Positions 34,756-43,946 of a stretch of DNA of 64,000 nt are shown piece after piece. The translations under genes and the position numbers were made by a program. Source of the DNA: an uncultured Sutterella sp. (GTDB taxonomy: Bacteria > Pseudomonadota > Gammaproteobacteria > Burkholderiales > Burkholderiaceae_F); contig UQTE01000013.1 in NCBI GenBank assembly GCA_900543805.1, positions 1 to 64,000 on the forward strand, written 5' to 3'. Numbering within the stretch: the stretch's first letter is position 1; the number at the start of each line of letters is the position of its first letter. The notes below the pieces were generated by a model that saw only the letters and a list, made by a program, of their open reading frames with translations, searched no databases and was not told the DNA's origin.

Positions 34756-37047
34756 ATGACCCGACATCTCTTCGCCCTCAGCCTCCTGGGCCTGAGTTTC
34801 GCCCTGAACCCCTCGTTTGCGGCCGCTCAGGAAACGCTTCGGCCGCTCGCCGAAGCGCTTCTCGACGTGCAGGCCGACGCCGGAGCACTTGAAACCCGCA
34901 TCGAAACGGAACGCTTCGCCGCGCTCAAGTCCCTGCCCGAGAACACGCCGATCCGCATGACGGGGCTCAACGCCAAGTGGCGCCTTCCCTTCGTCATCGC
35001 CCGCGACGAACTCGCGACGAAGGCTTCCGTCACCTTCAAGTGGACGCCTTCGCCCGTTCTGTTGCCCGTGAAGTCGCAACTCAATCTTCGGCTCAACGGC
35101 GAACTCGAACGAAGCCTCCCGATCACGACCGAGGAGATCGGCCGTACCGTGGTGACGACCGTTGAACTCAACCCCAAGCGCCTCAAGGACCTGAACGAGC
35201 TCGAATTCGAGTTCGTGGGCTCCTACGAACACAACTGCGAGTCACCCGCCGACGCGTCGCTCTGGCTTGAAATCGATCGGGAAAGCACGCTGACGCTCTC
35301 CAAGCAGAAGATCCGCGTCGCCAACGAGCTGCAGCTCCTTCCTTCGCCCTTCCTCGATCCGGGCGCGAGAAGCCGCATCACGCTTCCCGTGCTCTTTCCC
35401 GCGCGCCCCTCGGACAAGGCGCTGCAGGCGGCCGCCGTCCTCGCCTCGTGGGCGGGCAAAACGGCCGACTGGCGCGATCTCTCCCTGCCGGTGCACTACG
35501 GCGAAGCGCCCGCCGAAGGGCACTTCGTCGTCTTCGCGACGCCCGAAACCCTCCCCGAATTCCTGCGGGGCACGGCGGAAATCACCGGGCCGGAAGTGCG
35601 CATCGTGGACGCACCCCATTCCGACTGGGCCAAGGTGCTCGTCATCGCCGGCCGCAACGACGAAGAGCTCGTCGAGGCCGCGCAGGCGCTCGCGCTCGAA
35701 GGCGACCGCTTCGCGGGTCCGCGCGTTCTCGTGACGGAATCCCCGCGGCTCCCGCCGCGCCCCGCCTACGACGCCCGCAAGTGGCTCCCGACCGACCGCA
35801 AGGTGCGTTTTGACGAGCTCGTCGACCATCCTTCGCAGCTTCGCTCGCGCGGCACCTTCCCCGACCCGATCGCGGTCCATTTCCGCCTTGCGCCCGACCT
35901 CTTCGTCTTGCCGAGAACCAGCATTCCGATGGAGTTGAGCTACCGCTACACGCCGCCGGGCGATGACGCCGCCGCGAGCGTGCGCGTTCGCATCAACGAC
36001 GCGCTCATGGGCTACGAAGTGCTCGAATCGGACGAATCGGCGACCGCTCCGGTCGTGCGCCGCGTAGCGGCGCTCGACGCGATGGCGGGTTTTCTGCGCG
36101 CCCTCAGTTTGCCGACCGTCCACCTCGACGCCGCCAACACGCTCGAATTCGACTTTCAGTACGACGTGGCGGTGACGGACAGCTCGCTCCCCGGGAAGTG
36201 CCCTTCGGTGTCGCTCACGGAAAACCAGGTGGAAATCGATCCCGCGAGCACGCTCGACTTCCGCGGTTTCTACCACTACGCGGAACTTCCGAACCTGCGT
36301 CTCTTCACGCTCTCGGGCTACCCCTATTCACGCTTTGCGGACCTCGCCCAGACGACGGTGGTTCTCCCGAAGAATCCCGAGGCCCAGGACGTGAGCACGA
36401 TGCTCGCGGCCGTGGGCCGCATCGGCTCGCAGACGGGGACCGCGGGCGTCCTCGTGACGGTGTCGACCGATCCCTCGCCTGAAGCCCTGACTGATCGCGA
36501 CGTGCTCGTGATCGGAAACCTCGGCTCGGGCGGAGACGTCCCCGCCGGAACGCCCTTTGCCGAGGAAATCCGACGCGGCCTTGCGCCCGAGAACGCTCCG
36601 GCCCTGCACAAGGACCGGGCGATCCGCGTGCGGACCGACTCGCCGGAGAGCAGCCGCCAGGCGGCGCTCGTGAGCTTCGAGTCCCCCGTGACGAAGGGGC
36701 GCACCGTTACGGCGCTCCTCTCGCAACCGGGCGCGGGCACCGCGCTGCTGCAGGATAAGCTCGGCGCTGCGGGCAGCTTCTACGACGTCGACGGGGCGGT
36801 GAGCTTTCTCACCCCCAAGGGAAGCGTCAACTTCCGGCCGGCCGAGGTCTACGCGGTGGGCGATCTGCCGTGGCATCAGCGCATCTGGAATCAGCTCCTC
36901 GACAAGCCCTTCGTGCTCTTCGGGATCACGCTCGTCTTCCTCGCGTGCGCGGCGCTCCTTCTCTACCTTCTCATGACGCGCGTCGTCGCGGGGCGACTGT
37001 TGAGCGCCCGCGACAAGCTTCGCGTTCCGTCCAACCGCAAGTCCTGA
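34756..37047 (+). CDS. bcsB: Cellulose synthase regulatory subunit BcsB
   Basis: 763 residues from ATG 34756. Signal peptide MTRHLFALSLLGLSFALNPSFAAAQ, then alternating carbohydrate-binding (CBD) and flavodoxin-like (FD) domains typical of BcsB: MTGLNAKWRLPFVIARDEL, LNLRLNGELERSLPI and EFVGSYEHNCESP in the first, DWAKVLVIAGRNDEELVEAA in the FD. One C-terminal transmembrane helix (KPFVLFGITLVFLACAALL, ~725) anchors it. BcsB is periplasmic, binds BcsA and guides the emerging glucan. The Shine-Dalgarno is weak; the long in-frame upstream extension is the shadow of bcsA. Confidence 0.95.
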   Translation: MTRHLFALSLLGLSFALNPSFAAAQETLRPLAEALLDVQADAGALETRIETERFAALKSLPENTPIRMTGLNAKWRLPFVIARDELATKASVTFKWTPSPVLLPVKSQLNLRLNGELERSLPITTEEIGRTVVTTVELNPKRLKDLNELEFEFVGSYEHNCESPADASLWLEIDRESTLTLSKQKIRVANELQLLPSPFLDPGARSRITLPVLFPARPSDKALQAAAVLASWAGKTADWRDLSLPVHYGEAPAEGHFVVFATPETLPEFLRGTAEITGPEVRIVDAPHSDWAKVLVIAGRNDEELVEAAQALALEGDRFAGPRVLVTESPRLPPRPAYDARKWLPTDRKVRFDELVDHPSQLRSRGTFPDPIAVHFRLAPDLFVLPRTSIPMELSYRYTPPGDDAAASVRVRINDALMGYEVLESDESATAPVVRRVAALDAMAGFLRALSLPTVHLDAANTLEFDFQYDVAVTDSSLPGKCPSVSLTENQVEIDPASTLDFRGFYHYAELPNLRLFTLSGYPYSRFADLAQTTVVLPKNPEAQDVSTMLAAVGRIGSQTGTAGVLVTVSTDPSPEALTDRDVLVIGNLGSGGDVPAGTPFAEEIRRGLAPENAPALHKDRAIRVRTDSPESSRQAALVSFESPVTKGRTVTALLSQPGAGTALLQDKLGAAGSFYDVDGAVSFLTPKGSVNFRPAEVYAVGDLPWHQRIWNQLLDKPFVLFGITLVFLACAALLLYLLMTRVVAGRLLSARDKLRVPSNRKS

Positions 37048-37058
37048 GGAGTGAGCCG

Positions 37059-38246
37059 ATGATCGCCAAACGCAGTTTTCTTCAGGCCCTCGGCGCCGCC
37101 GCCCTTCTTTCGTCGCCGCTTGCACGCGTGGCCGCGGCGACCGACGGCGTCCGCCGAACCCTCTCCTGGAGCGCCTGGCGCCGCTTTGCGGCCGAAGCCG
37201 TAAGCGCTGAAGGCCGTCTCATCGATCCGAGCGACGCGCGCCAAATCACGACGAGCGAAGGACAGTCCTACGGGCTCTTCTTCGCGCTCGTCGACGACGA
37301 CCGCGAGCTCTTTGAAAGGCTTCGCCGCTGGACGGTCGACAACCTCTGCGCCGGAGACGCCGGGAAAAACCTTCCCGCCTGGCTCTGGGGCAAGACGGTT
37401 GTACCCGCACCGAAAACCGCCGATTCGCGGCGCGCCGCCGAGAAACCCGCCCCCGTCGTGCGTTGGAGCGTGATCGACGCAAACAACGCGACCGACGCCG
37501 ACCTCTGGATCGCCTACGCGCTCCTCGAAGCGGGGCGCCTCTGGAAGGAAGACGCCTACCGCGAAGAGGGGCTCGCCCTCCTCGACCTCGTCGGCCGCAC
37601 GTGTCTGCACGAAACCGAGGCGATGGGCCCCGTCTGTCTTCCGGGCCGCACGGGCTTCGTCGACGGCGAAGGTCGCATCACCTTCAATCCGAGCTACACG
37701 CCGCCGCAGCTCCTTCGCCGCTTCGCCGCGGAAGACCCCCGATGGCTCGCCGCGGAACGCGCGGCGCTTCGCGCGACGCTGCGCGCATCCCCCGCCGGCG
37801 CCGCGCCCGACTGGGCCGTCTTCGACGAATCGGGCACGCTCGTCGAAGACGGGCGTCCCTTCGGGAGCTGGGACGCCGTGCGCGTCTACCTCTGGGCGGG
37901 CATGCTCCCGCAGGACGCGCCGGAGCGGGACCTGCTTGTGCGGCACTTCGCGCCGGTCTTCCGACTCGTCCGAGCCCGGGGAAGCGTTCCCGAACGCATC
38001 GACACCCGCACGCTCGCGGTCTCCGCGGCCGGCCCCGACGCCTTCGGAGCGGCCTTTCTCGCCTGGCGCCCGAATTCGCCCGAAGGCGACCTTCTTCGCG
38101 CCCGTCTCGAAAAGCTTCCGATTGCGGCCGAGAGCTACTACAAGAGCATGCTGACGCTTTTCGGGCTCGGCTTTGACGACGCGCGCTTCGCGTTTGACCG
38201 CGAAGGACGTCTGCTGCGCCCGATCCGCTCGGGAGTCCGGTCATGA
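37059..38246 (+). CDS. bcsZ: Endo-1,4-beta-glucanase BcsZ (GH8)
   Basis: 395 residues; AGGAGTGAGCCG precedes ATG 37059. N-terminal signal peptide with a basic start (MIAKRSFLQALGAAALLSS). GH8 features: TTSEGQSYGLFFALV with E67 as likely general acid, DATDADLWIAYALLEA-like segment (here NNATDADLWIAYALLEA), NPSYTPPQLLRRF, and SYYKSMLTLFGLGF at the C-terminus. BcsZ is a periplasmic cellulase needed for normal cellulose export. A proline/lysine-rich insertion near 115-130 is unusual. It overlaps bcsC by 4 bp (ATGA). Confidence 0.92.
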   Translation: MIAKRSFLQALGAAALLSSPLARVAAATDGVRRTLSWSAWRRFAAEAVSAEGRLIDPSDARQITTSEGQSYGLFFALVDDDRELFERLRRWTVDNLCAGDAGKNLPAWLWGKTVVPAPKTADSRRAAEKPAPVVRWSVIDANNATDADLWIAYALLEAGRLWKEDAYREEGLALLDLVGRTCLHETEAMGPVCLPGRTGFVDGEGRITFNPSYTPPQLLRRFAAEDPRWLAAERAALRATLRASPAGAAPDWAVFDESGTLVEDGRPFGSWDAVRVYLWAGMLPQDAPERDLLVRHFAPVFRLVRARGSVPERIDTRTLAVSAAGPDAFGAAFLAWRPNSPEGDLLRARLEKLPIAAESYYKSMLTLFGLGFDDARFAFDREGRLLRPIRSGVRS

Positions 38247-41200
38247 CGACCGCAAAGACCTTCGCCCCGATCCTAGCGGTCCTTGCCGCGCTCCCTGCGG
38301 CCGACGCGCTCTGCGCCCCGGACCGAGCGGGGATTCAGACGCGCTGGCTCGCAGGCCAGATCGAATCGGCGCGAACGACCGACAACGCGGCCGTGGAACG
38401 CGATGCGTTCCGACGGCTCCTCAGCATGTCGCCCGACGACGCGGAGCTGCAGCTTGACTATCTGCGCCACCTCTTTCGCTACGACGTCCCCGGAAGGGAG
38501 GACGAGGCGGAGGTCGCCGCGCTTCTCAAGAAACTCTGCGCTTCGCCCGACGCGAGGACCTGCCGCGACGCCCGCACGCTCGAGCGCGTGACCCGGGGCG
38601 ATCTTGCCCAAAGGTACGCCGCCCTGCGCCTTCTCGCCGTCGCGGGACGCCACGACGAGGCCGCCCGCGAGGCGGAAAAGCTCTTTCAGGGCGTCCCGCC
38701 CGAGCCGTCGCTCCAACTCGAATACGCCGACATGCTGCTTCGGACCGAGACGCGACGCGCCGAAGGAAAGGCGCTCCTGGAAACCCTTCGCCGGTCGCCG
38801 TCGCTTTTCATCTCGCAGCGCGCCCAACGCCGTCTTGCCGACGAAGCCTTTGAAGAAGCGCTCGAACGGGCGCTCGAAGGCGTCTACCAAAGCGCCACGC
38901 GCGCCGAATGCGTCGCGACGCTCGAACGTCTCCTGGGCGAAAAGCCCGACGACCCGCGCTCGGAACGCTGGCGCAACGCCATTGCGGAGGGGCGCTACTG
39001 GCTCGCGAACGACCGCGGGGACGCACTTTTGAAGCGGGGCGCGCTCACGAAGGCCGAAGCCGCCTACCGCGAAGCCCTCGCAGTCGATCCCTCTCGGCCC
39101 TTCGCCTACGCGGGCCTCGCCGACGTGGCGCTTCGCCGCGGCGACCGAAGCGCGGCACAGCGTCTTCTCGAAAAGGCCGTGTCGCTCACCGACGACTCGC
39201 AGGCCGCGTACCGTGCGGTGCTGACGCGCCGCATCGCGGGGATTCATCAGGATGCGCTCGTAGCCAAGGCGGACCGCCTCGCGCCTCGGGTCGACGCCGA
39301 AGGGAATTTTCTCGAGACGCCTTCGTCCGAATACGTGGCCGCCTTGCGACGCGCGCTCGACGCGGGCGAAGCCGATCCCTGGACGACGGGTCGGCTCGCG
39401 CGAGCCCTGTGGGCCCGCGGGGAATTCGATGCGGCCGACCGACTTTGGAAAACGCAGGCCGAAAGAGCCGCGCCGTCCGAGCTCGGCGAATGGCGCTACG
39501 CCGAGGCGCTCTTTCGCCGAAGCGTCGATCAACCGGAAAAGGCCGTCGCCCTCGCCAAAGACTTTCTCGCCCGCCTTCCCGCCCGTCCCCGGGCGGCGGA
39601 CGCCGAACGCATCCGGGCGATGCGCGATCTCGCACACACGTTGCGCACGAACATCGCGGTCGCGCGGGCCGAAAGCCTGGCCGAAGCGGGCCGCTTTGCC
39701 GAAGCCCTTCGGGCGCTCCCCGACGATGCGCTCCTCGAATCCTGGCGCTTGGCGAAGGCCGCGGACTGGGCGCGGCAGGCGGGCGACCCGGAACGTGCGC
39801 AGTCCCTCTGGCAAAAGACCGCAGCCGACCCCGCTTGGCGTGAAGAGGCGATCTACGGCGAAGTCGAGGCGCTTCTCGCCCGCGCTCGGGGGCGTCCCGA
39901 GAGCGTTCGGGGCGAGGTCGTCCGTCTGGTGCGGGGACTCGAGAGCGAAAACGACGAACGCGGCACGCTCACGGCCAAGAGTCTCGCGCGCATGACGGGC
40001 GCGCTCGACGACGCGGGCGCCGCGGACGAAGCGCTGGCGCTCGTCGAGCGGCACGTCGCTCTGCTTGCGGGTTCGGATCCCGAGGAGACTGAAGAGGCCG
40101 TCATGCTCTGGCGGCGCGTCGCCATGGCCCGTGAAGAGGAAGGTCGCTTTCCGGAGGCGCTCGACGCCTACCGGGGGGCCTTTTCGCGCGCGGGATTTCT
40201 CCGAAACGAACGAGGCGAAGCAATCTCCTTTACGCGCGCCATGCGTTTGCCCGACGGGGCGAGCGCACAGCCCGTGGAGGGCGCACCCGCTCTCGGTCCC
40301 GACGGCTGGCTCGCGCAGTCGCTTCGCAGCCGCGCGGCCGAGCGGTACGCCGCCCAAGAGCTGCGCCTTGCCTTCGGCGTCAACGTCGACGTCGACCCGG
40401 GGACGGGCGGCTATTCGGATCTCACGGCCGTCACCTGGATGAGCGAGGCGTCCTTTCCCGCCTTCGGCGGACGCGCGACGCTTCGCACCGACAGCGTGGG
40501 CTACGACATGGGCCACCTCGGCGCCGACTTCCGGGATTTCGGAACCACTTCGAACGCCGCGGCGGGCTTTCGCGCGGCCGATCCCGTCAACCGCGATTTC
40601 GGGCAGTCCGTCGCCTTCCGTTGGGAGGGACGGCAGCTCGATTTCGACGTCGGCACGACGCCCATGGGAATGCTCTACGGCGATCCCTCGGGGGCCGTCA
40701 ACTGGTCCTGGGACGCCGGAAACTTCGGGCTCTCGACGGGCGTCTACTACCGCCCCGAATCCGGGTCGCTTCTCGCGCTCGGCGGTCAGCGCGACCCTGC
40801 GACGGGCCGCGAATGGGGCGGCGTGCGCCGTCTGGGCCTGCGTTTTTCGCTCTCCCACGACCTCGGTCAGCGCGACGGCTACTGGTCGGTCGCGATGCTC
40901 GAAAAGATCCGCGGTCACGACGTCGCCGACAACACCGCCTTCAAATTCATGGCCGGATGGTACCGGCGCCTCGTCGACCTCGCACATCACAAGCGTACGG
41001 CGGGCGTCTCGGCGCTTTACTGGCACTATGAGAAGGACCTCTCCGACTACACCTTCGGGCAAGGGGGCTACTACTCGCCCAACGACGCGGGCTCCGTCGG
41101 AGGGTTCGTCGAGGAATCGCGCCGAACGGGGCAATGGTCCTGGACGGCTCGGGCTCGGCTCTCTGTCGCAGCGTCGCGCTCCGAAGCGCGGGACCGTTAT

Positions 41201-41473
41201 CCGCTCCAATCGAAACTCGCGGGACTCGGTCTCGCCGACATCGACGCGCGCGAGGAGGCGGATTCGTCCGTCGGTCTCGGCGTTTCGGTTTTCGCGGCGG
41301 CCGAACGGCGGCTCACGAAGCACGCCGTTGTCGGCGCATCCGCAACCTACCAGCATGACACGGACCGCTACGCGCCGTTTTATGCCGGACTCTGGCTTCG
41401 CTGGCACTGGGACGGCTGGGAGGGCGACCTCCCGCAGCCGCCCGCGCCGATGACGCCTTACGCAAAGTGGTGA
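38243..41473 (+). CDS. bcsC: Cellulose secretion protein BcsC (TPR plus outer-membrane barrel)
   Basis: 1076 residues, slightly shorter than E. coli BcsC (1157). Signal peptide, then about 700 residues of alpha-helical TPR repeats (for example GALTKAEAAYREALAVDPSRPFAYAGLADVAL near 265), then the C-terminal BCSC_C beta-barrel domain from about residue 700 (LAFGVNVDVDPGTGGYSDLTAVTW; GGYYSPNDAG; alternating aromatic strands to the end). The TPR scaffold spans the periplasm and may bind peptidoglycan; the barrel is the outer-membrane exit pore. It overlaps bcsZ by 4 bp and is followed by the regulatory gene trio after 52 bp. Confidence 0.95.
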   Translation: MTTAKTFAPILAVLAALPAADALCAPDRAGIQTRWLAGQIESARTTDNAAVERDAFRRLLSMSPDDAELQLDYLRHLFRYDVPGREDEAEVAALLKKLCASPDARTCRDARTLERVTRGDLAQRYAALRLLAVAGRHDEAAREAEKLFQGVPPEPSLQLEYADMLLRTETRRAEGKALLETLRRSPSLFISQRAQRRLADEAFEEALERALEGVYQSATRAECVATLERLLGEKPDDPRSERWRNAIAEGRYWLANDRGDALLKRGALTKAEAAYREALAVDPSRPFAYAGLADVALRRGDRSAAQRLLEKAVSLTDDSQAAYRAVLTRRIAGIHQDALVAKADRLAPRVDAEGNFLETPSSEYVAALRRALDAGEADPWTTGRLARALWARGEFDAADRLWKTQAERAAPSELGEWRYAEALFRRSVDQPEKAVALAKDFLARLPARPRAADAERIRAMRDLAHTLRTNIAVARAESLAEAGRFAEALRALPDDALLESWRLAKAADWARQAGDPERAQSLWQKTAADPAWREEAIYGEVEALLARARGRPESVRGEVVRLVRGLESENDERGTLTAKSLARMTGALDDAGAADEALALVERHVALLAGSDPEETEEAVMLWRRVAMAREEEGRFPEALDAYRGAFSRAGFLRNERGEAISFTRAMRLPDGASAQPVEGAPALGPDGWLAQSLRSRAAERYAAQELRLAFGVNVDVDPGTGGYSDLTAVTWMSEASFPAFGGRATLRTDSVGYDMGHLGADFRDFGTTSNAAAGFRAADPVNRDFGQSVAFRWEGRQLDFDVGTTPMGMLYGDPSGAVNWSWDAGNFGLSTGVYYRPESGSLLALGGQRDPATGREWGGVRRLGLRFSLSHDLGQRDGYWSVAMLEKIRGHDVADNTAFKFMAGWYRRLVDLAHHKRTAGVSALYWHYEKDLSDYTFGQGGYYSPNDAGSVGGFVEESRRTGQWSWTARARLSVAASRSEARDRYPLQSKLAGLGLADIDAREEADSSVGLGVSVFAAAERRLTKHAVVGASATYQHDTDRYAPFYAGLWLRWHWDGWEGDLPQPPAPMTPYAKW

Positions 41474-41525
41474 GCGCTCCGCGCTTCACCGTCAGACTCA
41501 CAGCACCACGCTAGGAACCGCATCC

Positions 41526-43127
41526 ATGCACTTTTCACTCTCCGCCGGCTCTCACACCGATTTCGAGTCGCCCCACCTCTTTTTCGGCGAACTCAAGAGC
41601 GGACTCTTTCATCTCTCGTCGGACCTCTCGCGGGTTCTCGGCACGGATCCCGCACATTCCTGCCGGCTCGAAGAAGTCTTCGACGCACTGCTTGCAAACG
41701 AGTGCGACCGTGAAGTGCTGCGCGCCTTTTTCGACGAATTCCGCCGCGAATGCGCAAGCCGCGACCTCTTCGTTCGCCTGCGTCTGGAAGGCCGGGTTCT
41801 CTGGTGCCGCATCCGCGCCAAGTCCTATCGAAGCGACGCGGGCGACAGTACGCTCTTTTCCGGTACGGTCGAGTTTTACAACTTCGCGCGGATCTTCTCC
41901 GAACTTCTCGGCTTTTCCGACTTCACGAAGGAGGAGGTCGAAAAGCTCGTCCGCCTCGCATCGGCGCCCGTTTCGCACACGATCAGCGCGCTTCGCCTGA
42001 CGTCGAACTTCCGCGCGACCGACTCGCTCGGACTCTTCACCGCGCAGATCGCAGAATCCATGCGGGAAAAGGCGAGCGACGGCGTCGTGATCGAGCAGTT
42101 CGACTTCGATACGCTTCTCATCTCAACCCCGGAGACGTCGTTTGACGTCGAGGCACGCGCCAACCGGCTTCTCGACGCCGTTTTGCGCGAGCACCGCGCC
42201 GACGCGGACGTTGAACCCCGGCTTCTCTTTGCGGAGGGCGCCGAATCGTACGTCGAGGCGATGGAAAAACGCCTTGTCTTCTGGCTGGAATTCGCCAACC
42301 TCTACCCGACGACGAACGCTCCCGAAAAATTTCAGCTGCGCGAGATCCTTCTTACGGCCTGCGCCTGCCTCAACGACTTCGAAGGGTTCAAGCTTCTCAT
42401 GCAGCCTCTTGTCGACCGATACACGCGGCACTACACCGGCGCGGAATTTCTTCTGCGCTTCAAGGCCGACCGCGGCTTCGGACCGAACCGCTTCGTGCGG
42501 CTTCTCGAAAAGTCGACGCTTGCCGTCCCGCTCACGCACTGGGTCTTCGGGCACTCGCTCGAGCTCGCGTCGAAGATTCTCAAGGCGGCCCCCGAAGGCT
42601 TTACCTTCAACCTGAACCTCAATCCCATGCACACGGTCGACCGGAGCCTCTTTCTTTTCCTGCGCACGGCCGCCGAACGCAACGGGATTCCCTTCCGACG
42701 CATTGTGGTCGAATTCGTAGAAACGGGCGAAAACATCCCGCAGCAGGATCTTCTCGCGCTCATTGAAAAATGCCGCTCGCTCAGCATGCAGACCGCGATC
42801 GACGACTTCGGGACGTGCTACAACTCGCTCGCTTTTCTCCTGAGCGTTCCCTGCGACATGGTGAAGCTTTCGCGGGAAATCGCGCTCGGCTGTCTCTACG
42901 ACGAAAAGCGCCGGCAGTTCCTCTGCCGCCTCATCAAGGCCTTCAAGGAACTCGGCCTCGTCGTCTGCATCGAGGGCATCCAGGACGAAGAGATGTACGC
43001 GCGGCTCGAGGGGCTCGCCCCCGATCAGCTGCAGGGCTACTGCTTTGCCAAGCCTTCGAACGCCGAGGAAATGCTCGCGCTCCTGCTGGAGGCGTCCGTT
43101 GTAGGCGCGGGGGAAGCTTCGGCTTGA
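41526..43127 (+). CDS. EAL-domain c-di-GMP phosphodiesterase in the bcs operon
   Basis: 533 residues, soluble, without membrane helices. Residues 1-125 look like a degenerate PAS-type sensory domain. Residues ~125-270 form a region that aligns in layout with a degenerate GGDEF domain (no signature). The C-terminal EAL domain retains the metal and catalytic residues at their expected places: E307-FLLR, NLNLNP, EFVETGEN, D426-D427-FG, MVKLS, CIEGIQD and LQGYCF. So it is probably active, hydrolysing c-di-GMP to pGpG, though EAL itself reads EFL. Located directly after bcsC and before a solute-binding protein and a GGDEF protein, it likely lowers c-di-GMP at the synthase. Confidence 0.88.
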   Translation: MHFSLSAGSHTDFESPHLFFGELKSGLFHLSSDLSRVLGTDPAHSCRLEEVFDALLANECDREVLRAFFDEFRRECASRDLFVRLRLEGRVLWCRIRAKSYRSDAGDSTLFSGTVEFYNFARIFSELLGFSDFTKEEVEKLVRLASAPVSHTISALRLTSNFRATDSLGLFTAQIAESMREKASDGVVIEQFDFDTLLISTPETSFDVEARANRLLDAVLREHRADADVEPRLLFAEGAESYVEAMEKRLVFWLEFANLYPTTNAPEKFQLREILLTACACLNDFEGFKLLMQPLVDRYTRHYTGAEFLLRFKADRGFGPNRFVRLLEKSTLAVPLTHWVFGHSLELASKILKAAPEGFTFNLNLNPMHTVDRSLFLFLRTAAERNGIPFRRIVVEFVETGENIPQQDLLALIEKCRSLSMQTAIDDFGTCYNSLAFLLSVPCDMVKLSREIALGCLYDEKRRQFLCRLIKAFKELGLVVCIEGIQDEEMYARLEGLAPDQLQGYCFAKPSNAEEMLALLLEASVVGAGEASA

Positions 43128-43143
43128 GAGAGGAAGGTTCTTC

Positions 43144-43938
43144 ATGAAAAAGATTCTTCTCACGGGTTTGGCCGCTCTTTTTCTGCTCGCGGGGTGGTTC
43201 CTCGCCGGGCGGGACGAGCGTCCGGCGCCCGCGCTCCCCGACGATCCGCTCGAAATCGGTGTGGAAGCCGACGTCGAGCCTTTTTCCTACGTCGACCTCC
43301 GAGGGGAACTCACGGGCTTTGACGTGGAGTTCGCGCGCGAAGTCTGTCGGGAACTTCACCGCGAATGCCGCATCGAACCCCTGGCGTTTGCGACGCTCCT
43401 TCCCTCGCTCAAGGCGGGCGAACTCGACCTTGTCGTCGCGGGACTCGCCAAGTCGAATCGGCGCGGCGGCGACTTTCTCTTCTCCGAACCCTACTACCGT
43501 TCGGGGAGCTTCTTCGTCACGACGCAGAAGCGCTTCGAACACTTCACGCCCGATCGGATCCCCGAGCTCGTGATCGGCGTGCAGGCAGGGAAACTTCAGG
43601 ATGACTACCTCGAGGAACGCTACGTGCCGCAGGGCGCCCGAAAGCGGGCGTATCCTTCGTTCAACGCGCTCGTCGACGCCCTCCTTTCGGGAGAGGTCAA
43701 CATAATTTTCATCGACAGCGTGCCGGGCTACACCCTCCTCAACAGTCCGCGCGGCGAGGCGCTATTCATCGGCGGACGAGCCGAGAACGTCGACGCCGAA
43801 TTCACCGCCTGCCGCGTCGTGGCGAAGCGGGAAAACCGGGCCCTGATCGAAGGCGTCAACCGAACGCTTCACAAGCTGCAGTCCAACGGCGAATTTCAGG
43901 ATCTCATCATCCGCTTCTTTCCTTTCTTCAGTTTTTGA
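43144..43938 (+). CDS. Periplasmic solute-binding protein (SBP_bac_3) without ABC partners
   Basis: 264 residues. N-terminal hydrophobic segment (MKKILLTGLAALFLLAGWFLAG) is a signal peptide or an uncleaved anchor; there is no lipobox. The amino-acid/polar-solute binding fold is clear: LEIGVEADVEPFSYVDLRGELTGFDVEFAREV, LLPSLKAGELDLVVAGLAKS, RGGDFLFSEPYYRSGSFFV, and VIGVQAGKLQDDYL. There is no permease or ATPase nearby; it lies 16 bp after the EAL gene and 8 bp before a GGDEF gene with a periplasmic domain. The natural reading is a ligand sensor that talks to that GGDEF protein. It ends in an aromatic tail (FFPFFSF). Confidence 0.85.
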   Translation: MKKILLTGLAALFLLAGWFLAGRDERPAPALPDDPLEIGVEADVEPFSYVDLRGELTGFDVEFAREVCRELHRECRIEPLAFATLLPSLKAGELDLVVAGLAKSNRRGGDFLFSEPYYRSGSFFVTTQKRFEHFTPDRIPELVIGVQAGKLQDDYLEERYVPQGARKRAYPSFNALVDALLSGEVNIIFIDSVPGYTLLNSPRGEALFIGGRAENVDAEFTACRVVAKRENRALIEGVNRTLHKLQSNGEFQDLIIRFFPFFSF

Positions 43939-43946
43939 GAGTCTCT

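Noticed and set aside
38273..41407. A 1044-codon antisense frame over bcsC
   Set aside because: Same explanation: no recognisable domain, and the plus strand has clear TPR and BCSC_C features.
43144..43938. An amino-acid ABC transporter in the cellulose operon
   Set aside because: Only the binding protein is present; there is no permease or ATPase gene on either side, and the spacing ties it to the EAL and GGDEF genes.
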